Positions 26,549-35,445 of a stretch of DNA of 64,000 nucleotides are shown here, piece by piece. The notes under the pieces were generated by a model. That model ran no database searches. It was not told the origin of the DNA and saw only the letters and a list, made by a program, of their open reading frames with translations. Every line of letters starts with the position of its first letter. The stretch's first letter is position 1. Made by a program: the position numbers and the translations under genes. This stretch comes from Olsenella sp. KGMB02461. GTDB lineage: Bacteria > Actinomycetota > Coriobacteriia > Coriobacteriales > Atopobiaceae. The DNA is taken from the NCBI RefSeq assembly GCF_012584445.1, contig NZ_JABAHI010000008.1, positions 1,116,001 through 1,180,000 of the forward strand, read 5' to 3'.

Positions 26549-27841
26549 CTAACGGGACAGCGATTCCAAGAACGCCTGCGCGCGGGTGACCATGGGGCCG
26601 TCGGCAGCGTTGCGAGGGTCGCAGCCGTCGCCGTTGAGCACCAGCAGAGGAATGCCGGCCTCGTCGAAAGCTTTCTGGGCCAAGCCTGCCATGCCCAGAG
26701 TTTGCTTGCAGCCCCAGTGCCCAAAGACCACTGCGCCGTCTGCTGCTGCCTCTTGAGCCATCTTAAGAGCTGCCTCCACGCGGCGGGCAGCCGGGCCATT
26801 GGAGGTGTTGCCCACCAGACGGCGGGCCATGAAGTCGAAGGGATCTTGCGGGTCCAGCTGGTCCACCAGATGCAGCACGTCGTAGGCCATGTCGTTGCCT
26901 ACCAGCTCGGCCGACTGGGCCTCATCGAAGATCCGACCCATGGAGCGCTGCCAGTTGGGCAGCGTGTGGATCCAAAAGATGCGAGGGGCCGCTGGGCCCC
27001 CGGTGGCGGCGGCAGGGTTTCTCGGCGACAAAGCCTGTGCAGCCAGAAGATCGTCCAGGTAGGTCTCGGCGGCCTGGGCGCCCAGCAGCACGTGGGTGCA
27101 CACCAGCAGGCAAAGCTCGGAGGTGAGGGTCATGGGCAGGGTGGAGGAGGATCGGCGAGAGGCGAAGAGCTTGGCTTTGGCCAGCGTGCGCTGCGAGCGT
27201 TCGCAGATCTCCCGGAGCTTGCCCAGGTCGAGCTTGACATGGAAGGCCTCTTCGAGCTGACAGGCCAGCTGGCGCAGCTGGGAGGCGACATAGTCGACGT
27301 TTTGCTGCGTGAAGTCCTGAGGCACGTCCAGCGTGAAGTGCGGCGAGGCGGCATGGGCGGCGAAGGAGCGAAAGCTCACCTGGTTGGCGTCGCAGGCCAG
27401 GGTGGTGTTGGCGATGAAGGCCGGGGCCGGCAGCACCCCTGTGGACTCCATGCCTAGCATGAGCTTGTGATAGCTGCAAAAGCTCTCAGGGACGCCCGAG
27501 GACTCCGCCCACTCGCAAAAGACCTCTGCGCAGGAGGTGCAGGCCACATAGACCGAGATGCCCTCGGGAAACATGGGGGTGATTCCCAGGGCATAGAGCA
27601 GCTCGCAAGGCATGAAGATGTTTACCACACAGGCCCGCTCGGGGTGGCGCATGCCATCCACGATCATGGAGGCCACCGCGCCGTTGCAGCGGTCTTGGGC
27701 GGCGAGCGCGTCGCCGGGAGAGGTCACGCGCCCTTTGAGAGCAACCGCACTATAAGCGCAGGTCAAAAGCGTGCGTGCACGCACCGGAGAGCGGCGGGCA
27801 GCGCGCTCTACCGCCGATCCAAACAGCTGCACGGGATCCAT
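26549..27841 (-). CDS. 2-hydroxyacyl-CoA dehydratase subunit-like protein (HgdB/BcrC family), orphan
   Basis: This 430-residue protein of the D-component (HgdB/FldB/BadD) family binds a 4Fe-4S cluster in known members. Cysteines are in the expected places: NIFMPCELLYALGITPMFPE, IANTTLACDANQ and VFGHWGCKQTLGMAG. WIHTLPNWQRSMGRIF is also typical. Only one subunit is present. No partner subunit, ATP-driven activator (HgdC) or CoA-transferase is nearby, so the classical dehydratase reaction is not assured. Orphan copies are also described as possible double-cubane-cluster reductases, which have a different cluster arrangement. GGAGGGG precedes the ATG. Confidence 0.82.
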   Translation of the reverse strand: MDPVQLFGSAVERAARRSPVRARTLLTCAYSAVALKGRVTSPGDALAAQDRCNGAVASMIVDGMRHPERACVVNIFMPCELLYALGITPMFPEGISVYVACTSCAEVFCEWAESSGVPESFCSYHKLMLGMESTGVLPAPAFIANTTLACDANQVSFRSFAAHAASPHFTLDVPQDFTQQNVDYVASQLRQLACQLEEAFHVKLDLGKLREICERSQRTLAKAKLFASRRSSSTLPMTLTSELCLLVCTHVLLGAQAAETYLDDLLAAQALSPRNPAAATGGPAAPRIFWIHTLPNWQRSMGRIFDEAQSAELVGNDMAYDVLHLVDQLDPQDPFDFMARRLVGNTSNGPAARRVEAALKMAQEAAADGAVVFGHWGCKQTLGMAGLAQKAFDEAGIPLLVLNGDGCDPRNAADGPMVTRAQAFLESLSR

Positions 27842-28033
27842 AGGCGCCCCTCCAAGGTTTTCCCGGCGGCGCCAGCCTGCGCAGACCGGCTGCAGAGCAA
27901 CCTCGCGCTCTGCCGGGCATGACGTGCGCCGCCCCTCCTCTATGCCCCGGTCATGCCAGCTGCACCGGCCATGCCAGCCAGTGGTGTGCTAATCCAGACG
28001 AGTCATCTGCCGAGGGTCTAGAAGCGTGAGTGA

Positions 28034-28050
28034 TTAGGGTATCACCCTAA
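28034..28050. promoter_or_regulatory. TTAGGGT-ATC-ACCCTAA palindrome upstream of the Pro-rich membrane protein
   Basis: Perfect 7-bp arms surround a 3-base centre, ending 30 bp before the ATG at 28081 and ahead of the ribosome site GGGAG. Position fits an operator or a promoter -10 region. Confidence 0.5.
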
Positions 28051-28080
28051 CAATGAACATTCGTCGATGGGAGAATTTCC

Positions 28081-28788
28081 ATGGCCACTGATACGCCAAC
28101 CCCTGAGCCCAACGCCCAGGACTCCAATGGCACCCTTCACTCCCCGGTCACAGAGGCCGAGGCAGCCCCCTACAAAGATGGCGACGGCACCGTGCACGAC
28201 CCCGGTTTCGTCCCCGCCATCCCCCGCGAGCCTCAGGTCAAAGAGGCCCTGGATGACGACGATGAGTCTGTCTACCCCAACTACATCGAGCCCGAAAGCC
28301 CCGAGGCCCAGCAGTTTGACGGCCCAGTTCCCCCTTCTGTAGGCCCCGATGCCCCTGCTGCCGAGAAACCCGCGCCCTCTCAGCCTGCAGGCGCCCCGGC
28401 GCCCAAGGACGCGCCTGCACCTGGTGCGCCAAAGCCCGGCGCGCCCAGGCCTGAGGCTCCCGCCCCCGCCAGCGAGGCCGAGCAGGCACGCATCGATCGC
28501 GAGCTGTCGCACCTGGGCCACCGCCGCGCCCGCAAGGTCTATGACTGGCTGGGCTTCTTTGGCGGCGTCTTCGCCCTGGCTCTGGGCATCGTAATGCTCA
28601 CTCAGGGCACCCCGGACGCCTCCATCGTGTTCCGCGGCGACTTCTACACCGAGGCCTACCTGGCCATGGCGTCCATCGCCTTCATCTTGAAGATCGGCTT
28701 CTTTGGGCTGCTCTTCTCGGTTGGCCTGGGCCTCATGGGCTTCTTTGGGCCTCGCCTGATGCGCGACGACCGTCCTCGTCGCCGCTAG
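28081..28788 (+). CDS. Pro/Ala-rich protein with C-terminal membrane hairpin, unknown function
   Basis: This 235-residue protein has no recognised family. Residues 1-135 are acidic and low-complexity, rich in Pro, Ala and Glu (PAPSQPAGAPAPKDAPAPGA and so on). A short charged helix (EQARIDRELSHLGHRRARKVYDW) leads into two membrane helices (GFFGGVFALALGIVML; AYLAMASIAFILKIGFFGLLF). The tail is basic (RLMRDDRPRRR). There is no signal peptide, so the Pro-rich part is probably cytoplasmic. GGGAG lies seven bases before the ATG. The GPP34 gene follows 213 bp later on the same strand. Confidence 0.78.
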   Translation: MATDTPTPEPNAQDSNGTLHSPVTEAEAAPYKDGDGTVHDPGFVPAIPREPQVKEALDDDDESVYPNYIEPESPEAQQFDGPVPPSVGPDAPAAEKPAPSQPAGAPAPKDAPAPGAPKPGAPRPEAPAPASEAEQARIDRELSHLGHRRARKVYDWLGFFGGVFALALGIVMLTQGTPDASIVFRGDFYTEAYLAMASIAFILKIGFFGLLFSVGLGLMGFFGPRLMRDDRPRRR

Positions 28789-29001
28789 GGTTGCGCCACC
28801 GCGCGCCGCTTCGCCGTAAGGCGGCGCATCCGCACAGGCGGAAGACTGCCTTACGCCCGCGCTGCACCTGCTGCATGTGCATGGACACAAGTTCTGCACG
28901 CCAAGTGGGTACATATCGCCACTGAAAACCTTTGGGCCCGCCTTGGCCCAAAGCTCAGGCCGCCATTTTGGTTGGCACGCTTCTTTTGAGGGAGATCTCT
29001 T

Positions 29002-29661
29002 ATGAACGTATCTTTGACTCAACAGTATTTGCTCTGCGCCCTGGACGACAAGGGCGCCTTCGCCTCCAAGGAGGCTGCCGCCACCCTGCCCGTGGTGGCC
29101 ATGTACGAGCTGGTGAGCGACGGCTATCTGCACCTGAGCGAGGACGGCACCGAGCTTCGCCCCTCCGCAGAGCCCACCAAGAAGCAGGCAGACCTGCTGA
29201 CCTGCTACACCTATGTAGAAGAGCGCCGTGTGGTGAACGTGCAAAAGTTCATCGAGCACTTCTCCGGCAAGGGCGACGGCGCCGCCTCCCTCCTGGCCGC
29301 TGTCGCCGATCCCCTGCGCGACGAGGGCCTCATCAAGGCCGCCAAGAACCAGGTCGTCTTTGTGCCCGCCCCCACTGCCCGCAAGCAGATGGTGGACACC
29401 ATCGAAAAGGCTCTGGACGGCAAGGCCGAGATGACTCGCGACGTCGCCGCGCTGCTCACCTTTGTGCTGGGCGCCGGCTTGCTGGACAAGCTCTTCAACC
29501 GTGAGGCCCGTCGCAACCTGGAGCGCGTCCTCAAGGACGGCAAGTGGGACACCTTCCGCTTCGCCACCACTCCTGAGGGCAAGGACACCTTCCTGTCTGT
29601 GCACCAGGACATCGAGAAGCGCTACGCTCCCATGGTGCGCTACTTTGTGGCCAACAACTAA
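29002..29661 (+). CDS. GPP34-family (Golgi phosphoprotein 3-like) protein
   Basis: This 219-residue protein has the GPP34/GOLPH3-like pattern. It has an N-terminal LTQQYLLCALDDKGAFAS helix-and-strand unit. A domain of short helices follows (VVAMYELVSDGYLHLSEDG, DPLRDEGLIKAAKNQVVFVP). The C-terminal helical segment includes LLTFVLGAGLLDKLFNREARRNLERVL. Eukaryotic members bind phosphatidylinositol 4-phosphate. In actinobacteria the role is not established. GGGAGATCTCTT precedes the ATG. It is followed by a strong terminator. The preceding gene codes for a membrane protein, so a membrane-peripheral function is plausible. Confidence 0.78.
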   Translation: MNVSLTQQYLLCALDDKGAFASKEAAATLPVVAMYELVSDGYLHLSEDGTELRPSAEPTKKQADLLTCYTYVEERRVVNVQKFIEHFSGKGDGAASLLAAVADPLRDEGLIKAAKNQVVFVPAPTARKQMVDTIEKALDGKAEMTRDVAALLTFVLGAGLLDKLFNREARRNLERVLKDGKWDTFRFATTPEGKDTFLSVHQDIEKRYAPMVRYFVANN

Positions 29662-29804
29662 GGGCTTGCTTGTGGCCTAACGCTGCAAGCCGAGTAGCGA
29701 GCCCTGCGGCCGCGACCGCCTGCAACCGAGCCGCCGCAGCCGAGCTGCCTGCAACCGAGCTGCTGCACAGGGCGCCCCATTTCTCTCGAGCTCCCAATAG
29801 CTAA

Positions 29805-29841
29805 GGCCCCGGCATCTTTCGCGAGATGCCGGGGCCTTTTT
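29805..29841 (+). terminator. Strong rho-independent terminator after the GPP34 gene
   Basis: Perfect 13-bp stem GGCCCCGGCATCT / AGATGCCGGGGCC with a 6-base loop, then TTTTT. Confidence 0.95.
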
Positions 29842-30390
29842 CGTGCGGGGACAGGGTAGCCCCAGGTAGGGATGGCGGAGTTTCTCGGCAATGGGAGGGG
29901 CGTAACGACGCTGGCGACCCGCCTTGACACAAAGCCCCATTAACCGGCAGATTTGATCCCCCTTTGGCACGAAGGCTTGCTTTCCGGCAAAAATCTAGAC
30001 AGAAGAGGGCCCCAGCGAGCAGATTGCTGGGCAAATCTGCTCGCTGGAGGGGTTTCGTGCCAAGATTGCTGCTCGCTACTTGCCTTTCGTGCCATTTGGC
30101 GGAGAGGGCCTTTAGGGCATGGCAACCTTGGCGCAGGAAGCTTCTAGGGCATGGATTTTGGTGAAATCCATGCCCTGCCAGGGATTCCTGCCAACTTTGC
30201 CATGCCCTAGGTGCGCCTCGGGTCAACGGGGCCGCACAGCCACCTCCTAGGTGCGCCTCGGGCCAACGGAGCCGCGCTCCCGCCTCGTGCCAGCGAGCCA
30301 AGGCGCACTCAACGCCAGCTTGCGTCGCGTGCCAGCGAGCCAAGGTGCGCCATCGTCCAGCGCCCATCCTGTCAGCGAGCTCGCTGCCAG
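29842..30390. repeat. Mosaic of inverted and direct repeats, non-coding
   Basis: No gene. A copy of TTTCTCGGCA is at 29881. Inverted repeat CCAGCGAGCAGATT / AATCTGCTCGCTGG is at 30012-30047. AGGGCATGGATTT / AAATCCATGCCCT at 30146-30176 is nested inside AGGGCATGGCAA / TTGCCATGCCCT at 30114-30208. Direct repeats of CCTAGGTGCGCCTCGGG (30206, 30247) and CGTGCCAGCGAGCCAAGG (two copies, 30280-30350) follow. The words GAGCAGAT/ATCTGCTC, CTTTCCGGCA and CGTGCCA recur at 60.88-61.15 kb. Confidence 0.85.
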
Positions 30391-31176
30391 CTAGAACAGC
30401 GTGGCCTGGCCGGGATCCTCGGGCTCGGAGGAGAGCGGAGTGGCGCTGCGGTTGGCCAAGCCTGCAAAATGGGGGCCCAGCCAAATGGCCACCTCCTCGG
30501 GTTCGAGCACCAGCGGCATACGGCGGTGGATGGGCGCCATGGTGGCGTTGGGCTCGGTGGTGACAATGGAGAACACCTGGCCATCAGAGACCGCGCCCAG
30601 CAATGTGACCTGGGCATCGGGCGAGCCAAAGCTATAGATGCGCTTGATCTGCTTGCCCGAGCGCTTGCTGGTGACCGTCTCGATGTCGCTGGCCTCGAAG
30701 AAGCGGCGGCAAGGCACTACGCATCGTCCGCGTTCGATGGGATCTTTCCAAAAGCCGTAGCCCTGCTGCAGGTCCCTCAGCGCCGTCTCGATACGCGTGT
30801 TGAACACGGTGCCCTTGGCTTTCCAAGGTACCGAGAAACCCCAGCTCATAGGCGCAGCCGTGAGCTCGCTGGGGCTCGCGGCATCCGATTCAGGACCGCC
30901 ATGGGCCATCGCGGGGCGCGCCTCTGGATCCATCGCCCCCGGCGCCAGCGGATCGGCGGGGACTTGCAGGGCCGGATCAACCAGCGATGCGCGCTCGGCC
31001 AGTGCGTAGGGCAAAATCAACTGAGCTTGGGCGCCGGGAAAGGCGTCCTTCTCGGCAACGTTCCAGAGGCCGCCTAGGGGAACGCCGCTATAGTCGCCGG
31101 TTGCCTGGCCGCGAGCCAGGCTTTGGAGCACCGCCATCACTTGCCTGAGCGTCAAGGGCACAAACCTGCCGCACAT
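30391..31176 (-). CDS. SRAP/YedK-type abasic-site crosslink protein (SOS response-associated peptidase)
   Basis: This 261-residue SRAP protein (YedK/HMCES family) forms a covalent thiazolidine link between its N-terminal cysteine and abasic sites in single-stranded DNA. Removal of Met must expose Cys2, so the start is the ATG of MCGRF at 31176, with AGGAGGTGG upstream. An upstream in-frame codon would destroy the active site. Other active-site segments are FNTRIETA (Asn), CVVPCRRFFEA (Glu) and MAPIHRRMPLVL (His). An Ala/Pro/Asp-rich insert of about 40 residues (about 65-110) is longer than in E. coli YedK. It is divergent from the alcohol dehydrogenase gene. Confidence 0.93.
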   Translation of the reverse strand: MCGRFVPLTLRQVMAVLQSLARGQATGDYSGVPLGGLWNVAEKDAFPGAQAQLILPYALAERASLVDPALQVPADPLAPGAMDPEARPAMAHGGPESDAASPSELTAAPMSWGFSVPWKAKGTVFNTRIETALRDLQQGYGFWKDPIERGRCVVPCRRFFEASDIETVTSKRSGKQIKRIYSFGSPDAQVTLLGAVSDGQVFSIVTTEPNATMAPIHRRMPLVLEPEEVAIWLGPHFAGLANRSATPLSSEPEDPGQATLF

Positions 31177-31355
31177 GACTGCCACCTCCTGCGGGCGCTG
31201 GATCCTAGGGCGAGCACCCTATCGTAAGGCGCGCTTGGGGAAGCACAGCCCTTAGCGCGTTACACTACTAGCAACCTTATAGCCAACGGTTGGCACAGCC
31301 AACTGGGAGAGGCGAGGCCAATGCGCGTGGGTTCGCCTCGAAGAGAGGAGCTCCA

Positions 31356-32540
31356 TTGAACGGGTTTGTCTACTCTATCCCTACCACGATTTACTTTGGC
31401 GATGACCAGTTTGATAAGTTGGGCGAGGTAGTGGCTTCCTACGGGTCCTGCGTGCTTCTCACCTACGGCGGCGGCTCCATCAAGCGCACCGGCCTCTATG
31501 ACCGCATTATGGGGCTGCTGCAGGCGCAGGGGCTGTCGGTGGTCGAGCTGGGCGGCATCGAGCCCAATCCGCGCATCGCCTCGGTGCGCAGGGGCGCCCA
31601 GATGTGCAAAGAGGGCGACGTGGACGTGGTGCTGGCTGTGGGCGGCGGCTCCACCATCGATTGCTCCAAGTTCATCTGCGCGGGCGCCAAGACCGATCGC
31701 GACCCCTGGGATTGGTTTGACGACAAGACCACACCCATCGACGATGCGCTTCCGCTGGTCACCGTGCTCACCCTTGCAGCCACGGGCTCTGAGATGGACT
31801 CGGGCGGGGTGATCTCCAATCCCGAGACCCGTCAGAAAGAAGGTCGCAGCGCAGCGTGCCTGCTGCCAAAAGCCAGCTTCTTAGATCCTCAGAACACCTA
31901 TACAGTGCCGCCGTTCCAGACAGCAGCCGGCTCGGCAGACATCATCAGCCATACCTGCGAGACCTACTTCTCCCAGGACAAGGACCTCTACTTCCTGGAT
32001 ACCTTTATGGAGGGCCTGCTGCGCACCGTCATCAAATTCGCGCCCATCGCCATGGCGGATCCTGCCAACGAGGAGGCCCGTGCCAACCTCATGTGGGCCA
32101 GCAGCTGGGCCATCAACGGCTTTGCCGACGGCGGCAAGACCCAGGCCTGGAGCGTGCACCCCATGGAGCATGAGCTCTCGGCGTTCTACGACATCACCCA
32201 TGGCCTAGGCCTGGCCATCCTCACCCCTGCTTGGATGCGCTTCGTGCTGGCCAAGGACCCGGACGGCACGCTGCCCAAGCTGGCGCAGTTCGCCCAGAAC
32301 GTCTTTGGCATCGATGACCCTGCCCTAAGCGACCTGGAGCGCGCCAACGCCGGCATCGACGCCCTGCAGAAGTTCTTTGTGGAAGACCTCAAGCTGGCGC
32401 CCACTCTCACCGCCATCGATATAGATGACGAGCACTTCGAGCAAATGGCCGAGAAGGCCTGCCACAAGAACCCGGCCATCGCCGGGTTCGTGGACCTCAC
32501 TCCTGCCGACATCGTGAAGATCTACAAGGCCTGCCAGTAA
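31356..32540 (+). CDS. Iron-type alcohol dehydrogenase, butanol dehydrogenase/YqhD group
   Basis: This 394-residue group III alcohol dehydrogenase reduces aldehydes with NAD(P)H in fermentation or detoxification. Motifs visible are TTIYFGDDQFDKLG at the start, the nucleotide-binding AVGGGSTIDCSKFI, and LAATGSEMDSGGVIS. The metal site lies in DIISHTCETYFS and VHPMEHELSAFYDITHGLGLAI. I chose TTG 31356: GAGAGGAG lies five bases upstream and the homology to YqhD/BdhA begins exactly there (MNGFVYSIPT). The longer ATG 31290 form would add 22 unrelated residues. It is monocistronic and convergent with the LysR gene. Confidence 0.92.
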   Translation: MNGFVYSIPTTIYFGDDQFDKLGEVVASYGSCVLLTYGGGSIKRTGLYDRIMGLLQAQGLSVVELGGIEPNPRIASVRRGAQMCKEGDVDVVLAVGGGSTIDCSKFICAGAKTDRDPWDWFDDKTTPIDDALPLVTVLTLAATGSEMDSGGVISNPETRQKEGRSAACLLPKASFLDPQNTYTVPPFQTAAGSADIISHTCETYFSQDKDLYFLDTFMEGLLRTVIKFAPIAMADPANEEARANLMWASSWAINGFADGGKTQAWSVHPMEHELSAFYDITHGLGLAILTPAWMRFVLAKDPDGTLPKLAQFAQNVFGIDDPALSDLERANAGIDALQKFFVEDLKLAPTLTAIDIDDEHFEQMAEKACHKNPAIAGFVDLTPADIVKIYKACQ

Positions 32541-32597
32541 CACAAGGCCTGCCTCTAAAATCCGGCCGCGGCTCACCGCGCCGCTGCTTCGCACTAC

Positions 32598-33470
32598 TTA
32601 GGCGAGCTTGGGCGCCCTATGGGCCTCGAGCTCGCGCACTAAGGCGGCGGCCGGGGCAGAGAGCGTCTCCCAGCCCCTGTGGGCGATGCCAAAGACAAAG
32701 GGGTCCACGCCGCAGATGGGAACCACCACCGCGCCTGTCCCTGCCACAGAGCCCACCAGGTCGATAGTGAGGCAGATGCCCAATCCCGCCCCCACCATGG
32801 CCTTGGCGGTAGTGAGGTCAGAGGTATAAAAGCGCACGTCGGGATGGATGTCTTTCTCGGCAAGGAGGGCGTCGGTGTTGGTGCCGCGCCGAGGATTGAT
32901 CTGCACCATAGGCTCGCGATCGAAGTCCTCAAGGGTGAGGGAGACTCGGCGGGCGTAGGGGTGGTCGGCGGGGACCAGGGCCACATAGGCGCTCTGGCCC
33001 AGGGGCTCCCAGAAGCGTTTGGGCTGGCAGCCGCCCACGCAAAGGTCTACCTCGCGCTGGGTGAGCCAGCCCATCAGCTCGGGAGTCGCCCCTTCACGCA
33101 GCTGCACCACCACGTCTGGATAAGCGTCCACGAACTGGGCGACCACCGGCGCCAGCCAACTGCCTGCCACCGAGCGCGCGCAGCCCAGGCTCACAGTGCC
33201 CTCGTAGGGCGATGCGATGGTATGGGCCCGGCGGCGGGTGCGGTCCATGAGCACAGAGATCTCGCGCAGGTCCGGAAGCAGCTCCTCGCCGGCTCGGGTG
33301 AGATGCACCCCTTGGGAAGAGCGCTCCAAAAGCGACACGCCCAATTCGTCTTCGAGGGCTCCTACCAGCCGCAGTATCCCAGCAGGCGTGTAGCCCATGG
33401 CGCGGGCAGCCGCCGAAAAGCTCCCGCTGTCGACCGCATGGATGAGCGCCTGGATTCGAACATCGTCCAT
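32598..33470 (-). CDS. LysR-family transcriptional regulator
   Basis: This 290-residue LysR regulator has the N-terminal winged helix IQALIHAVDSGSFSAAARAMGYTPAGILRLVGALEDELGVSLLERSSQGVHLT. A periplasmic-binding-protein-like effector domain follows (TVSLGCARSVAGSWLAPVVAQF, VALVPADHPYAR, MVGAGLGICLTID). GGGAGG precedes the ATG. It is divergent from the MFS gene at 33647 across 176 bp, the standard arrangement for a LysR regulator and its target. It therefore probably controls that transporter and itself. The effector is unknown. Confidence 0.92.
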   Translation of the reverse strand: MDDVRIQALIHAVDSGSFSAAARAMGYTPAGILRLVGALEDELGVSLLERSSQGVHLTRAGEELLPDLREISVLMDRTRRRAHTIASPYEGTVSLGCARSVAGSWLAPVVAQFVDAYPDVVVQLREGATPELMGWLTQREVDLCVGGCQPKRFWEPLGQSAYVALVPADHPYARRVSLTLEDFDREPMVQINPRRGTNTDALLAEKDIHPDVRFYTSDLTTAKAMVGAGLGICLTIDLVGSVAGTGAVVVPICGVDPFVFGIAHRGWETLSAPAAALVRELEAHRAPKLA

Positions 33471-33646
33471 GAGAGCCTCCCTGCCCCATCTCCCGCTGAG
33501 CGCTGTCGCCGTTTCCTTCGCTGGCTTTCACGCTGCGCTAGCTTTCACTGTTTGTAATAGACCCTATTTATTATTATCTATTCCATAAAATCTCGCAGGG
33601 GACCACTATAAGTTGGCCAGTATTGCCACTCTGTTTTGAGGTTCCC

Positions 33647-34960
33647 TTGTCTCACAGCTCGTCTCACGCCATCGCGCTGCCGCGCCATCAAGCTGCCCTG
33701 CTGGACGCCCCGGCGGTCCCCCAAGTCTCCGATCGTCTGTTTACCCGCACCTTTACCTGGGGCTTTATCGCTTCCTTTGGGCTGCGCACCAATTTGTACC
33801 TGCTTTCGGTCATCATGACGGCCTACTGCATGAGCCGCTATGGCTGCGACATCTCCTGCGCCTCCATCGCCACAGGCATCTTCACCATCGGCTGTTTGGC
33901 GGCACGCTTTTGCGGCGGCCCCGTCACCGACCGCCTGGGCCTCAAAGCCACCACCCTTTTGGGCATGGGCCTCACCTGCGCAGCCAGCTTCCTCTATGTG
34001 ATCGCAGGCTCCATTGAGGCCGTCATCGCCATCCGCCTCATGCACGGCCTTTGCTACGGAGTCGCCTCGACCACGGTGACCTCCATTGCCTCGGTCAACA
34101 TTCCCGAGAAACGCCACGGCGAAGGCATGGGCTATTTCATGCTCTCGGTGACACTGGCTTCTGCGGTGGGCCCGCTGGCGGGCATCGCGCTCAACAGCGG
34201 CTCTACGGGCAACCTGCTCTTCTATTTGGCAGGGGCGACCGCGGCAGCCGCCTTCCTCGCGGTGATCCTGGCCGGCCCCCTCACCCCTCAGGAGAGCGCC
34301 GAAGGCCAAGCCCTTGAGGACGTGACCTCTCTGGAGCCTGCCGCTCCCTCGGTGGAGTTTGACCATGCGGCCATACGCCTGATCCCCACTCCCCCTTCGC
34401 TCAAGCGCTGCCTGGAGTTCTCGGTCTTTCCCATTGGCAGCCTGGCCTTTGTGAGCTACCTGGTTTACGGCAGCGTCTCTGCCTACCTGGACCCCTTCGC
34501 CCAGCAGGCGCATCTCATGGGCGCCGCCGGCCTCTTTTTTGTGGTCTACGCTGCGGCCATGCTCATCTCGCGCCCCTTCACCGCAAAGATCCTCGACCGC
34601 CAAGGGCCCACGCTGCTCATCGTCCCTGGCTTCATCGCTTTAGGTGCAGGCATCTTTTTGATGGGACTCTCCACCAACGGCATCGAACTGCTGGCAGCGG
34701 CGGCCCTTATCGGCTATGGCCTAGGCGCCATCCAACCCACCGGCCTGGCCCTTTCCACCCAGTACCTGGGGCGCTCGCGTTACACCGTGGCCAACGCCAC
34801 CTTCTACATGATGACCGACCTCGCCTGCGGCATCTCCCCCATCATCTTTGGGTTCGTGGTGCCTGTCCTGGGCTATCGAGGCCTCTTTTGCAGCCTTCTT
34901 GCGCTCACGGCGGCAGGCATCGCCGGCTATATGGCGCTCCATCGCGCCCACAGGGTCTAA
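33647..34960 (+). CDS. Major facilitator superfamily transporter
   Basis: This 437-residue MFS permease has twelve predicted helices. The conserved loop 2-3 motif is GGPVTDRLGLKATTLLG. Central MFS features are MHGLCYGVASTTVTSIA and PEKRHGEGMGYFMLSVTLASAVGPLAG. The second half starts at CLEFSVFPIGSLAFVSYLVYG. I chose TTG 33647 because GAGG lies five bases upstream. TTG 33623 is an alternative without a site. It is divergent from, and probably regulated by, the LysR protein. The substrate is unknown. The resemblance is to drug/metabolite exporters of the YfcJ/AraJ type. Confidence 0.88.
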   Translation: MSHSSSHAIALPRHQAALLDAPAVPQVSDRLFTRTFTWGFIASFGLRTNLYLLSVIMTAYCMSRYGCDISCASIATGIFTIGCLAARFCGGPVTDRLGLKATTLLGMGLTCAASFLYVIAGSIEAVIAIRLMHGLCYGVASTTVTSIASVNIPEKRHGEGMGYFMLSVTLASAVGPLAGIALNSGSTGNLLFYLAGATAAAAFLAVILAGPLTPQESAEGQALEDVTSLEPAAPSVEFDHAAIRLIPTPPSLKRCLEFSVFPIGSLAFVSYLVYGSVSAYLDPFAQQAHLMGAAGLFFVVYAAAMLISRPFTAKILDRQGPTLLIVPGFIALGAGIFLMGLSTNGIELLAAAALIGYGLGAIQPTGLALSTQYLGRSRYTVANATFYMMTDLACGISPIIFGFVVPVLGYRGLFCSLLALTAAGIAGYMALHRAHRV

Positions 34961-35001
34961 CGGGACACAGTGTCTTACTGTGAGAGAAAGGTGCCAATTG
35001 A

Positions 35002-35280
35002 TCAGTCTTCTACCTGGACCTTTCTATATTGTGAGCCCTTCGCATCCCGAACCAGATAGCCACTGTCAATCATCAGGCGGCGAAGCCATACATAGTCATC
35101 CATAAGTGATGCCAAAACTTCATTGACCTCCCTTTCCGAATAACTCACACCCTCCTCGAAATTGCTCGAAGCCCAAAGCGCGAGCGCGTCTTTCATGGCC
35201 GACTTCGAAGGGATAGAGGCAACCCGCCCATCATCACGCACGTATCTTCTTACAAAATTGGCAATCCTTGTCTCATCCAC
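35002..35280 (-). CDS. DUF2087-family protein
   Basis: This 92-residue protein matches the DUF2087 pattern: FVRRYVRDDGRVASIPSKSAMK at the start, then YSEREVNEVLASLMDDYVWLRRLMIDSGYLVRDAKGSQYRK. This winged-helix-like domain often follows an HTH domain or stands alone as here, and is thought to act in regulation. GGGAGG precedes the ATG. It is divergent from the radical SAM gene at 35446 and lies at the left edge of the AT-rich island, so it could be a regulator of that cluster. That link is only positional. Confidence 0.8.
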   Translation of the reverse strand: MDETRIANFVRRYVRDDGRVASIPSKSAMKDALALWASSNFEEGVSYSEREVNEVLASLMDDYVWLRRLMIDSGYLVRDAKGSQYRKVQVED

Positions 35281-35445
35281 CGCAACCCTCCCGGTATAGG
35301 TTTTGCCGATTAATTTTTATAACTTACAATTTTATAGATCCTTTGATATGCACGATTAGATCAATTTACTCATGTTTTATATTTTATAACGTCAGTAGAT
35401 TTCAACAGTCAAAAATCAGTATTAGTGCAAACAAAGGTTAGTGTT

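Noticed and set aside
28042-29604. 520-codon open frame antisense to the Pro-rich and GPP34 genes
   Set aside because: Covers two real genes with good ribosome sites on the other strand; its translation lacks any domain.
34965-34990. Small palindrome GACACAGTGTC after the MFS gene
   Set aside because: Too short and without a T-run; could be chance.
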